From: Metabacillus_B sp050107715
Lineage (GTDB): Bacteria > Bacillota > Bacilli > Bacillales > Bacillaceae
Reading direction: 5' to 3'
DNA: 64,000 nucleotides
NCBI RefSeq assembly: GCF_050107715.1
Contig: NZ_JBNILN010000001.1
Coordinates: 62,001-126,000, forward strand
Below the pieces are notes generated by a model. That model saw only the letters and a program-made list of their open reading frames with translations. It searched no databases and was not told the DNA's origin. A program made the translations under genes and the position numbers. Shown one piece after another: positions 1 to 7,351 of the stretch; position 1 is the first letter of the stretch, and every line of letters begins with the position of its first letter.

Positions 1-73
1 GCTTTGTTAAATCCTCAACATTTCTGATTGATTCCGGTACTTCTGTCCAGCTTCCATTTACTTTGACCTTCAT
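1..73 (-). CDS. thiS: Sulfur carrier protein ThiS, N-terminal part only
   Basis: Reverse-strand reading gives MKVKVNGSWTEVPES and runs off the left edge. ThiS is a small ubiquitin-like protein that donates sulfur from its C-terminal Gly-Gly during synthesis of the thiamine thiazole ring. The opening beta strand ending in a polar-Asn-Gly turn is typical of the family. GGGAGGT lies just upstream, partly inside the end of thiO, so the two genes are translationally close. The order tenI-thiO-thiS matches the B. subtilis thiazole operon, which supports the call although the diagnostic C-terminus is outside the window. Confidence 0.8.
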   Translation of the reverse strand, partial: MKVKVNGSWTEVPESIRNVEDLTK

Positions 74-77
74 TTAC

Positions 78-1163
78 TTACCTCCCGGTTGTTGAAGCCG
101 TTTTTGTGCGGATAAGCTCCGCCATTCTTTTTCCAGCTGCAGGACTGAGTAAAATTCCGTTCCGGTAATGGCCTGTACAGGCGAAAAGCCCTTTGATTTC
201 GGGATGTTCTTCCATGCAGGGAGCCCCTTTCGCACTTTGTGGCCGCAGTCCGCTCCATGCCTGTTCAAAGCTCGCATGGACAATCGCCGGCAGCAGCCTT
301 TCCGCTGTCTTCAGGAGATGCAGGATGCCGGATGCAGATACTTCCTTTGAGTAATCCCTTTCCAAGACAGTCGCTCCAATTAAATAACGCCCGCCCCGTT
401 TGGGAACAATATAAAATCCATTTTTATACAAAGGGGTCTGAAGAAGCTTTTTCTTGCTTAAAACACTGATCATTTCTCCCTTTACCGGATATGTTCCTTC
501 TAATGAAGGAAAGAGGGTAAGAAATGGAGCACTCCACGCGCCTGCAGCAATCACAACCTGTTCAGCATGAAAAGTGCGTCCATTAGCTTTTACACCCGCG
601 ACCCTCCCGTTTTCAATCAGAATCTCATCAGCTTGTGTATGTTCATAGATATCCGTGCCATTCTGCAAAGCACCCTGTTCAAATGCTTTCGCAAGCGAAG
701 GCGCGATCACATGGCCGTCCTTAGGGTAATAGACACCGCCTTCGACAGAATCAGATAGAAGCGGCTCCCTCTTTTTCATTTCTTCTTTTGACAGCAGCTC
801 ACATGGCTCCCCTGTTTCCGTTTGCCAAATGGCTGTTTTTTTAAGCTGGTCGAGTTCCTGCTCCGTTTCCGCAACCTTGCAGATTCCCTTTTCCTCATAG
901 CCAATATCAATACCTGTTGCTGATCTTAATTCCTCGGCCAGCTCAGGAAACATCGCTCTGCTCTGCCGCGCCATATCAAATAGAGGATCATATTCATCCC
1001 ACTCAGCTTGAACACCAAGCAGTCCTGCGGCTGCCCGCGAACTTTCCTGCCCAGCTTTCCCCTTTTCCAAAATCAAGGGTAAAAGGCCTTTTTTGGATAG
1101 CTCATAAGCAATGGAACAGCCAATCACCCCTCCGCCGATGATGCATACATCATAATGTTTCAT
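78..1163 (-). CDS. thiO: Glycine oxidase ThiO
   Basis: FAD-dependent glycine oxidase that makes the iminoglycine used for the thiazole moiety of thiamine. The N-terminus has the dinucleotide-binding fold CIIGGGVIGCSIAYELSKKG (residues about 5-24), followed by the ESSRAAAGLLG segment of the DAO family; near the C-terminus WSGLRPQSAKGAP and GHYRNGILLSPAAG are the usual FAD/substrate-site motifs. About 361 aa, normal for ThiO. The start at 1163 is chosen because AGGAGG sits 9 bases upstream; an in-frame ATG 18 bases earlier lacks a site. It lies between tenI and thiS in the TPP-controlled operon. Confidence 0.92.
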   Translation of the reverse strand: MKHYDVCIIGGGVIGCSIAYELSKKGLLPLILEKGKAGQESSRAAAGLLGVQAEWDEYDPLFDMARQSRAMFPELAEELRSATGIDIGYEEKGICKVAETEQELDQLKKTAIWQTETGEPCELLSKEEMKKREPLLSDSVEGGVYYPKDGHVIAPSLAKAFEQGALQNGTDIYEHTQADEILIENGRVAGVKANGRTFHAEQVVIAAGAWSAPFLTLFPSLEGTYPVKGEMISVLSKKKLLQTPLYKNGFYIVPKRGGRYLIGATVLERDYSKEVSASGILHLLKTAERLLPAIVHASFEQAWSGLRPQSAKGAPCMEEHPEIKGLFACTGHYRNGILLSPAAGKRMAELIRTKTASTTGR

Positions 1164-1177
1164 GCCAGCGCCTCCTT

Positions 1178-1774
1178 TCAAAGGTTGTTCGCCTCTCTGT
1201 ATTCGCAGGCGGCCTGAACTGGATCATCACGGTCCCAGATTCCAGACATCACCAAAAACCCTTTCACCTTTGCATCGGACAGCAATGGAAGGTGGGCAGG
1301 CTCAATCCCTCCAATAACCAGAACGTCTATGCTGAGGAGCTCTGAAAGCTCCCTCGCTTTCCCGATTCCTTGAGGAGGCAGGCCTTTCTTGCTGTCTGTA
1401 GGAAACAAATGCCCAAACAAAACCGAGTCCGCTCCTTCATTTTGCGCCTCTAAGGCTTCATCAAGAGAATGAACAGACCGTCCGGCATGTATAGAAGGAA
1501 ATGTTCTCTTTACAATGGAAGGGGACAGATTCCTGTATCCGAGCTGCACTCTTCTTACCCCTGCAGCCGCGGCGATATCCGGGCGGCCGTTTACTATTAA
1601 TTTTTCAGAGGGCACACCATTCCGGATAAGCTCCGCTGTTCCTTCATAGATTTCCATTTCCGTTTTTTCCTTCTCCCTTATATGAAGAAAATCGATGACG
1701 GAACCCGCTTCCTTCATGAATTGAGCAATAGCCGGAAAAGGCATCCTTCCATTCGTTACTGCATGAAATTCCAT
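1178..1774 (-). CDS. tenI: Thiazole tautomerase TenI
   Basis: ThiE-like TIM-barrel protein of about 198 aa. TenI aromatises the thiazole phosphate rather than coupling it to the pyrimidine. Features shared with B. subtilis TenI include the start MEFHAVT, the segments FLHIREKEK, IVNGRPDIA, IHAGRSVHSLDEA, VLFGHLFPTDSKKG and VIGGIEP, and the ending VMSGIW. The start at 1774 has AAGGAGGGG seven bases upstream. First gene after the TPP riboswitch; its stop falls 15 bases before the thiO start, overlapping the thiO ribosome-binding region. No tenA precedes it, unlike in B. subtilis. Confidence 0.88.
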   Translation of the reverse strand: MEFHAVTNGRMPFPAIAQFMKEAGSVIDFLHIREKEKTEMEIYEGTAELIRNGVPSEKLIVNGRPDIAAAAGVRRVQLGYRNLSPSIVKRTFPSIHAGRSVHSLDEALEAQNEGADSVLFGHLFPTDSKKGLPPQGIGKARELSELLSIDVLVIGGIEPAHLPLLSDAKVKGFLVMSGIWDRDDPVQAACEYREANNL

Positions 1775-1880
1775 GTGCTCCCCTCCTTCTCCCAATACAA
1801 ACTGCGGCTTGCTTCGCCAGATCAGCTTAAGGGTTCACGCACACCGCTTCTCTCAGACGTAAAGCTCGCTCGTCCCGTAA

Positions 1881-1914
1881 AATAAGAAAAGCCCATTCCG
1901 CGCAGGGAAATGGA
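1881..1914 (-). terminator. Attenuator terminator of the TPP leader
   Basis: On the minus strand CCATTTCC and GGAATGG form a GC-rich hairpin followed by CTTTTCTTATTTT. It lies between the riboswitch and tenI, where ligand-dependent premature termination would act. Confidence 0.7.
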
Positions 1915-1937
1915 CTGAAACATACAGCAATATGTAC

Positions 1938-2035
1938 AGAGCCGCTTCCCTCCGCTAGTACGAACTAGATCAGGTATAAGGGTCAAAAACTTCTGCGTTT
2001 TTCTCTCAGCCGGCTCACCGGCTCCCCTAGCAAAC
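1938..2035 (-). promoter_or_regulatory. TPP (THI-box) riboswitch
   Basis: On the minus strand the leader carries GGGGAGCCGGTGAGCCGGCT, then CTGAGA, then ACCCTTATACCTGATCTAG, then TAGCGGAGGGAAGCGGC. These are the conserved P1-P2-P4 core blocks of the thiamine pyrophosphate riboswitch, in the correct order. The element precedes tenI and is followed by a terminator hairpin, so thiamine pyrophosphate should switch off the thiazole operon. Confidence 0.95.
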
Positions 2036-2087
2036 TTTCATTTAATATTGGTAATATTCTATTATTATACCATTACAGGGAAAAATA

Positions 2088-2420
2088 TCAAACCGTGCCG
2101 AAATACAAATGTGCATGAAGACTGCAGCCCGGATTAAATCCTGCTTTGCAGGATGGGCAGTGTGAGCCGCAATTCATGTATTCGTCCACCGTCAGCTCCA
2201 ATCCGCATTTTCCGCACAATACCGCGTGCTAATCAAACTTTTCTGCAGGCCAAACTTCCGGTGAATGGTCCGCATGCTCTGAATGGCACAAGTGGCAAGG
2301 GTAATACTCCTTGCAGCAGTAAAACTTGATGGCTATAACATCGAGCTCGCTATTGTAATGCGTGCAGCGAGTCTCCCCGTCTATTATTGAACCTTTAACC
2401 TGAACATGTTCATCCTGCAT
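2088..2420 (-). pseudogene. CHY zinc-finger protein gene interrupted by an in-frame amber codon
   Basis: The first part reads MQDEHVQVKGSII and then a CHY-type zinc-finger core with CTHYNSE, IAIKFYCCKEYYPCHLCH and PEVWPAEKFD. A TAG at 2229-2231 stops it at about 63 residues. The same frame continues past the stop with HAVLCGKCGLELTVDEYM, then CGSHCPSCKAGFNPGCS, ending at TGA (2088). These are the remaining Cys pairs expected of a complete CHY domain of about 110 aa. One base change (for example CAG to TAG) explains it. The start has GGAGGGAT upstream. The cellular role of the family is not known to me. Confidence 0.8.
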
Positions 2421-2637
2421 TCCTGTGATCCCTCCGCTCCTTGACATGTATTTTACCATACAGCAAGGGGCAGTCCGGTAATCTCCTTTTTAAAATGAGT
2501 TTCCCGTGGCTGCCTTCACTCCAAGGATAAGGGGAGCAGCGGTGCGGACGGTGTAAACTCCTCCTCTTTTCATGACAGGGCGGTCTCACCTGAGCAGCTT
2601 CCCCACCGACTCTTTATAGCGTAAATTTCCCCGCACA

Positions 2638-2673
2638 GAAAACCCCCGATAAGCTCTAGAGCTTATCGGGGGC
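2638..2673 (-). terminator. Intrinsic terminator after the gene at 2717
   Basis: CCCCCGATAAGCTC followed by its exact complement gives a perfect 15-bp stem; on the minus strand it is followed by TTTTCTG. It lies 45 bases past the stop of the reverse-strand gene at 2717. Confidence 0.8.
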
Positions 2674-2716
2674 TTCCCGCTATCTACTGCAAGCAGTTCT
2701 TATAAGACGGTTCGAA

Positions 2717-3007
2717 CTACTGCTGTTTAGAGTCATTGTAATACTGCACACTGTATTGCGCACCTTCAGAAACCATTTTGTTGTCTTCTACATCCTGAGG
2801 ATCCGGGTTTCCCGCTTTATCAACCGGAAATTTTTCATCTTCTTTATTTTTATCCTTTGAGAACATAGACACAACCTTGCCTTGAGCTTGCTTCACTCCG
2901 TAAGAAAGCTTCGCACGTCTAGATTTATCCTTAAGATAGACGGTAGCTGCAACTCCTGCTGTTGATAGGGCAACTCCTGAAATGATTAATCCATTGCGTT
3001 TATTCAT
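2717..3007 (-). CDS. Small hypothetical protein with an N-terminal membrane segment
   Basis: A 96-aa protein beginning MNKRNGLIISGVALSTAGVA, with one hydrophobic segment at residues 6-24. A basic stretch (KDKSRRAKLSYGVKQ) and a highly charged, proline-containing tail follow, suggesting a single-pass protein with most of its length in the cytoplasm, or a cell-surface anchor. AGGAGAA lies upstream of the chosen ATG at 3007; the longer frame to 3103 has no site. A strong terminator follows, so it is monocistronic. I do not recognise a named family with confidence. Confidence 0.7.
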   Translation of the reverse strand: MNKRNGLIISGVALSTAGVAATVYLKDKSRRAKLSYGVKQAQGKVVSMFSKDKNKEDEKFPVDKAGNPDPQDVEDNKMVSEGAQYSVQYYNDSKQQ

Positions 3008-3178
3008 GGGTGATTCTCCTTTCAAGGCATTTTTTATATGGTAATTAGTAATTAAAGTACCCCGCTTCCATTTAGTTAAACATCCGGTTTTAGTATAATT
3101 CACGTATTTTTTAAGAGTCTGCCTGTACCATTCATGGCTGCAGACAGTCCTAAAGCTGCCATCAGCAGATCGGCGGTC

Positions 3179-3210
3179 AAAAAAAGCTGACCCGGATTAG
3201 GGCCAGCTTC
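3179..3210 (-). terminator. Intrinsic terminator after yqeC
   Basis: AAGCTGACCC pairs with GGGCCAGCTT (one mismatch), followed on the minus strand by a run of seven T. The yqeC stop is at 3215. Confidence 0.8.
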
Positions 3211-3214
3211 TTTT

Positions 3215-4117
3215 TTATTCTTCCGCTTTTACTACGGCATGTCCTCCAAATTCATTCCTTAAAGCAGATACGACTTTACCGTGGAATGTATCGTTCTCCT
3301 GAGAGCGGTATCTCATGAAGAGGGACATGGCTATCACCGGTGCAGAGGCCTGAAAGTCGAGTGCGGCTTCCACAGTCCATTTCCCTTCGCCTGAAGAATT
3401 CATGACGCCCCTGATACCCGAAAGCTCTGGATCTTTTGAAAATGCATTTTCCATGAGTTCCATCAGCCATGAACGAATGACAGATCCGTTGTTCCAAACT
3501 CGGGAAACTTCTTTATAGTCATAATCAAAATCACTTTTATCAAGAATTTCAAAGCCTTCCGCTATTGATTGCATCATGCCGTATTCCACGCCGTTGTGCA
3601 CCATTTTAAGGAAATGGCCGCTCCCCGGCTTGCCCGCATGAAGATAGCCGTTTTCAACAGAAAGGTCGCGGAACAGACCTTCCACTTGAGCAAACGCTTT
3701 CGTTTCGGCGCCAATCATCGTACAAATTCCGTTTCTGGCTCCTTCGGTTCCGCCGCTCGTTCCACAATCCACGAAATAGACACCTTTTTCCTTCAGTTCC
3801 GTCCCCCGTCTGATTGTATCTTTGTAATTTGAGTTTCCGCCATCGATTACAATATCTCCGTCCCCTAAGTAACCGGATACCTCAGCCAAAACCTGTTCTG
3901 TAATCTCGCCTGCCGGAACCATCATCCAGATAATTCTAGGAGATGGAAGTTTTTCTGCAAGCATTTGAATGCTGTCCGCCGTTTCTACCCCTTCGGCCCG
4001 GATACTTTGAAGCGCTTCTGAGCTAACGTCGTTCGCAACAACTCCATACCCGTGTTCCTTCATATTTAGAGCGAGATTATAGCCCATTTTTCCAAGTCCG
4101 ATTAAACCAATTTTCAT
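3215..4117 (-). CDS. yqeC: 6-phosphogluconate dehydrogenase, short YqeC-type
   Basis: Decarboxylating 6-phosphogluconate dehydrogenase of the roughly 300-aa class (300 aa here, against about 470 for the classic enzyme). The N-terminus MKIGLIGLGKMGYNLALNM is the Rossmann fold; DGGNSNYKDT, CGTSGGTEGARNG and GSGHFLKMVHNGVEYGMMQ hold the substrate-binding and catalytic residues (Lys and His-Asn-Gly). NNGSVIRSWL and SSGEGKWTVE follow in the helical domain. AGGAGG lies just upstream of the ATG at 4117, so the long upstream extension is not used. Monocistronic, with its own terminator. Confidence 0.9.
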   Translation of the reverse strand: MKIGLIGLGKMGYNLALNMKEHGYGVVANDVSSEALQSIRAEGVETADSIQMLAEKLPSPRIIWMMVPAGEITEQVLAEVSGYLGDGDIVIDGGNSNYKDTIRRGTELKEKGVYFVDCGTSGGTEGARNGICTMIGAETKAFAQVEGLFRDLSVENGYLHAGKPGSGHFLKMVHNGVEYGMMQSIAEGFEILDKSDFDYDYKEVSRVWNNGSVIRSWLMELMENAFSKDPELSGIRGVMNSSGEGKWTVEAALDFQASAPVIAMSLFMRYRSQENDTFHGKVVSALRNEFGGHAVVKAEE

Positions 4118-4351
4118 GATGCTGCCTCCTTCAATCTGTAAACCACTAATATGTAAAGCTCCTTTACTACTATACCATTTTTCCTCAATTATGAACGGGA
4201 AACTTATGGAAAAGAAATCTAATGCTCTTTCCCAAAAATGTATAAATAAACATGTGAAAGACAATCTAATAAAAAGGATCTTCAGATGAAGCAAAGGGTT
4301 GGTCCGGAGCGTTTTAAAGCTTTCACCACAAAGAAAACTGGAGGGATTCGA

Positions 4352-5542
4352 ATGAAAAAGATAGCCTTTTTCCTTCTTGCACTGATTATGGTTTTATCCG
4401 GGTGCACGGGCAATGGCGAAAATGCCGGCGATAACAATCAAGCTCAAAATAAAATGATGCGTTCAGGAAATGAAGTGAATGAAAAGCCGCGTGTGGATCA
4501 AATCAGTACAGCCAACAAAAAAACAAAAGACATCAACCAGTCTGAAACGGAATTTAAGAAACGGCAAATTGAGACCATCGGGTTTCTGGAACCGGTCGAT
4601 GCAAATGCTGCGGCGCAAGAAGTTCGAAATACAGGAAATCTTCTATCATATACCGCCTTTTTCAGCTATCGCGTAAAGGAAGACGGCAGCTTAATCCCCT
4701 TAAACGATAAAAAGCCGCTTACTGCCGTTAAAAATTCTAAAACTGTTCCGATGCTCGTCCTGACAAATTTCATGGACGGAAACTTTTCACCGGATATCGC
4801 CCATAAGATTTTCACAAATAAAAAGGCCTCTGAAAAATTAATGTCCAGCCTTATTGCCACGATGAAAGCTAAAGGATACAAAGCATTGAATATTGATTTT
4901 GAACACATTCGTGAAAAGGACAGGGAGCTTTATAACGGTTTTCTTGAAACGATCATTCCCCGTGTGCAAAAAGAGGGCTATCTTGTTTCTACTGCACTCG
5001 CTCCTAAAACTAGCGATGATCAGGCAGGTCCGTGGCACGGAGCCCATGACTATAAACGGCACGGGGAGCTTGCGGATTTTGTGATATTAATGACGTATGA
5101 ATGGGGATGGTCAGGCGGCCCTCCAATGGCGGTATCTCCCATTCATCAAGTGAAAAAAGTCATCGATTATGCTTTGACCGAAATACCGAAGGAAAAAATT
5201 GTAATGGGCGCTCCTCTTTACGGCTATGACTGGGTTTTGCCTTATAAAAAAGGAAATCCCTATGCAAAGCGGGTAGCTCCTCAGGAAGCAGCGGATCTGG
5301 CTGTAGCGAAGGGCGCGCAGGTTCAGTTTGATAACAAAAGCCAATCTCCTTATTTTCATTACAAAGGCGATGACGGAAAAAAACATGTAGTATGGTTTGA
5401 AAATGAGCAAAGTGCACGGGCAAAATTCAAGCTGGTCCACGACTATAAACTCCGAGGAGTTGCTTATTGGGTGCTCGGAGAACCCTTCCCCGAGAATTGG
5501 GAATTACTAACCGAGTTATTTACTATTAAGACACCTAAATAA
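4352..5542 (+). CDS. GH18-family glycosyl hydrolase lipoprotein
   Basis: The sequence starts with a lipoprotein signal peptide, MKKIAFFLLALIMVLSGCTG, with lipobox LSGC, so the mature protein is anchored outside the membrane. After a low-complexity linker (residues about 25-70) comes a GH18 barrel: ETIGFLEP, KALNIDFEHIREKDRELY (the DxE-type catalytic strand; the Glu is the acid/base), ALAPKTSD, ILMTYEWGWSGGPP, MGAPLYGYDW and a C-terminal GVAYWVLG. This arrangement resembles spore-cortex and cell-wall GH18 enzymes (YaaH/YdhD group) but has no LysM repeats. The start has GGAGGG upstream. The substrate is probably peptidoglycan, by inference. Confidence 0.85.
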   Translation: MKKIAFFLLALIMVLSGCTGNGENAGDNNQAQNKMMRSGNEVNEKPRVDQISTANKKTKDINQSETEFKKRQIETIGFLEPVDANAAAQEVRNTGNLLSYTAFFSYRVKEDGSLIPLNDKKPLTAVKNSKTVPMLVLTNFMDGNFSPDIAHKIFTNKKASEKLMSSLIATMKAKGYKALNIDFEHIREKDRELYNGFLETIIPRVQKEGYLVSTALAPKTSDDQAGPWHGAHDYKRHGELADFVILMTYEWGWSGGPPMAVSPIHQVKKVIDYALTEIPKEKIVMGAPLYGYDWVLPYKKGNPYAKRVAPQEAADLAVAKGAQVQFDNKSQSPYFHYKGDDGKKHVVWFENEQSARAKFKLVHDYKLRGVAYWVLGEPFPENWELLTELFTIKTPK

Positions 5543-5556
5543 GGGGATATAAACAT

Positions 5557-6105
5557 ATGGCAGGAATCTTTGAATTTATCAGCAGTATTCTTAAACCTGA
5601 ATTGGATGGAGAGCCAAAACCACCTTTGCACGTTGGCGAGGTTATGACTTTGTGGACCCTTTATACGATGTACGAAGAGGCAAAATCCTTTTATGGCGTT
5701 TTCCTGAATATTACGACGGATAAACAGCTCATCCATTCCATCGAGACTGCTAAGAAGGATACGCTGAACGGCTTGGAGCAGATTAAGGAGTTTTTGAAGA
5801 AGGAAGGGGTCCCCCTTCCTCAGGCAGGACAGGAGGATAAACCAAATTCGGAGACTTCAGCTGTTCCTGCAGGTGTCCGGTTTACAGACAGTGAAATGGC
5901 TAATTTTATCAGTGTCAAAACTGCAGCTTACGTCTCATTTATGGCCACCTCTCTCGCACAATCGATCCGGACGGATGCGGCAATGATTTTTGCTGCGCAT
6001 TTAATGGCGGTTATTAAATACGATGCCGCTTTAAAGTCGATGATGATTCAAAAAGGGTGGCTCAGAGTTCCTCCCTATTTTGAACCTCCCGGCCTGCCTA
6101 AATAG
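5557..6105 (+). CDS. DUF3231 family protein
   Basis: A 182-aa protein matching the DUF3231 pattern: PPLHVGEVMTLWTLYTMYEE near the start and helical segments in both halves (LLKxE-like, FISVKTAAYVSFMATSLAQ), consistent with the ferritin-like helical bundle predicted for this Bacillus family. It ends PPYFEPPGLPK, a typical family terminus. Biochemical role unknown; members are often spore-associated, as an inference from the genera that carry them. AAGGGG precedes the ATG; it follows the GH18 gene by 14 bases, so the two may be co-transcribed up to the terminator at 6111. Confidence 0.85.
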   Translation: MAGIFEFISSILKPELDGEPKPPLHVGEVMTLWTLYTMYEEAKSFYGVFLNITTDKQLIHSIETAKKDTLNGLEQIKEFLKKEGVPLPQAGQEDKPNSETSAVPAGVRFTDSEMANFISVKTAAYVSFMATSLAQSIRTDAAMIFAAHLMAVIKYDAALKSMMIQKGWLRVPPYFEPPGLPK

Positions 6106-6110
6106 CTGAT

Positions 6111-6143
6111 AAACTGGAAAGCTTACGCCTTCCAGTTTTTTTC
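6111..6143 (+). terminator. Intrinsic terminator after the DUF3231 gene
   Basis: AACTGGAA ... TTCCAGTT stem with a ten-base loop followed by TTTTTTCT. Confidence 0.85.
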
Positions 6144-6265
6144 TATCGCTGACTTCTCCCGGCTGCTTTTGGTTTAATAACATATACGTGAGCAGCAGCG
6201 TAGCAGAGGTTACTCCATATACCTTCTCTAAAGCACCATCAATCAATTGGGCGAAAAGACTCACA

Positions 6266-6308
6266 AAATAAAAAAAAGGTCCTGAACGGGGTGTGCATTC
6301 AGGACCTT
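6266..6308 (-). terminator. Orphan reverse-strand terminator
   Basis: AAGGTCCTGAA and TTCAGGACCTT form a perfect 11-bp stem; on the minus strand it is followed by a T-rich tract (eight T, A, four T). No reverse-strand gene lies between it and the divergent gene at 6541, so it may end an unannotated small RNA. On the plus strand the base run is absent, so it is not a plus-strand terminator. Confidence 0.7.
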
Positions 6309-6467
6309 CGGCTGACCGGTCAGTCTTAAAAGTTTTTATAAAACAATACTAACCATACCGGAACCTTTGAGGATTGATCATTGGGATAAGATTAGTTTAT
6401 TCAAACAATTACGATAATTCAACTGAGTTTTAACGACAGTGTTTTCTGTGTACGTATTGTGACAAAT

Positions 6468-6491
6468 GGACAAATTGAACATAATTTGTCC
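6468..6491. promoter_or_regulatory. Palindromic operator-like site upstream of the DUF3817 gene
   Basis: GGACAAATT-GAACAT-AATTTGTCC: perfect 9-bp arms around a 6-base centre. It ends 11 bases before a TATAAT box (6503-6508) in front of the gene at 6541, overlapping where a -35 would sit. The geometry fits a dimeric repressor site. The regulator is unknown. Confidence 0.5.
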
Positions 6492-6540
6492 TCATGATTG
6501 TATATAATGTAGCTAGCTGATAATGAAAGGAGCCTGTCAA

Positions 6541-6828
6541 ATGATATCCACCCCTATTAAAAGACTTCGTGTAATCGGTACAATAGAAGGATTATCCTTT
6601 ATCATCCTGTTAGCGATCGCCATGCCTCTAAAGTATATGGCTGATATCGCTATGGCTGTTACCATCGTTGGATCCCTCCACGGACTGTTTTTCGTTTTAT
6701 TCATACTGGCTGTTGCCAATGCCGCATGGAGCCACCGGTGGGGACTTATCAAAATTGGAGGAGCACTGATTGCTTCCATCATCCCTTTTGGAACGTTCTT
6801 CTTGAACAAAAAACTTCCTGAAAAATAA
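6541..6828 (+). CDS. DUF3817 family integral membrane protein (YdzA-like)
   Basis: A 95-aa protein with three hydrophobic segments (about residues 14-33, 38-60 and 70-90) and the family motif EGLSF near the N-terminus, then VGSLHGLFFVLF in the middle. DUF3817 proteins are small membrane proteins of unknown function, sometimes found fused or next to transporters. AAAGGAG lies seven bases before the ATG at 6541, which is preferred to the in-frame ATG at 6523. A TATAAT box and a palindrome precede it and a terminator follows, so it is monocistronic. Confidence 0.85.
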   Translation: MISTPIKRLRVIGTIEGLSFIILLAIAMPLKYMADIAMAVTIVGSLHGLFFVLFILAVANAAWSHRWGLIKIGGALIASIIPFGTFFLNKKLPEK

Positions 6829-6862
6829 GAAGAACGGGTCTGTGGAAGCCCGTTCTTTTTTA
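6829..6862 (+). terminator. Intrinsic terminator after the DUF3817 gene
   Basis: AGAACGGG ... CCCGTTCT stem followed by TTTTTTA immediately past the stop codon. Confidence 0.85.
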
Positions 6863-6871
6863 CGCCATCCT

Positions 6872-7030
6872 TTAGCGATGGTTATTCTTTTTCTTTTCAA
6901 CCGCCTCTTTCAACGGATCTCCCTGCAATGCCTGTTCTGCATCTGAAAGAGCAGACTGAAGAGCCTGGCTGTCATTGTGGCTTTGGTGTGCTTGTTTTTC
7001 TGATTTGTTCTCTTTGCCGAATAAACCCAT
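6872..7030 (-). CDS. Small charged hypothetical protein (52 aa)
   Basis: Reads MGLFGKENKSEKQAHQSHND and continues as a hydrophilic, probably helical peptide (SALSDAEQALQGDPLKEAVE) with a basic end KKKNNHR. No membrane segment and no recognised domain. The start at 7030 is supported by GGGAGGTGA at the right distance; the longer frame up to 7165 would use a hydrophobic, improbable N-terminus. Small hydrophilic proteins of this kind in bacilli are often stress or spore proteins, but nothing in the sequence shows that here. Confidence 0.65.
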   Translation of the reverse strand: MGLFGKENKSEKQAHQSHNDSQALQSALSDAEQALQGDPLKEAVEKKKNNHR

Positions 7031-7351
7031 ATCGCTCACCTCCCTGTCTGTTGAATCTTTATTAATATGAGGAAATGAGGCTGTAATTATACAGGGCAGC
7101 GCGGGAAAGGCAATTTTCGGCAGGAAGAAGTATAAGGGAGGAGCCTTAATCAAAGGTTCAACCATATTGCAAGGAAAGGATCGGGTTTATAAGAATGGCT
7201 TAGCTGGAAATGGATTCCTCTCTGTTTCGTTTTAAGAGCTTCGAGAGCCCGGGGTGTGATTTACCATTCGTCTCACCAGGGTGTGCATTGAACCCTGCCC
7301 ATCCTGTCAGGCACTCTGTCAATTATTTCAGAGGGCCCCTCATAACCAGTT
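7031..7351. other. Intergenic, no feature recognised
   Basis: About 320 bases between two reverse-strand genes. I see no open frame with a ribosome-binding site, no strong terminator and no repeat shared with other parts of the window. Confidence 0.5.

Noticed and set aside
6031..6264. Reverse-strand frame reading MSLFAQLIDGALEKVYG and onward
   Set aside because: It has no ribosome site, begins just past a terminator and overlaps the end of the DUF3231 gene. Composition is protein-like but nothing supports expression.
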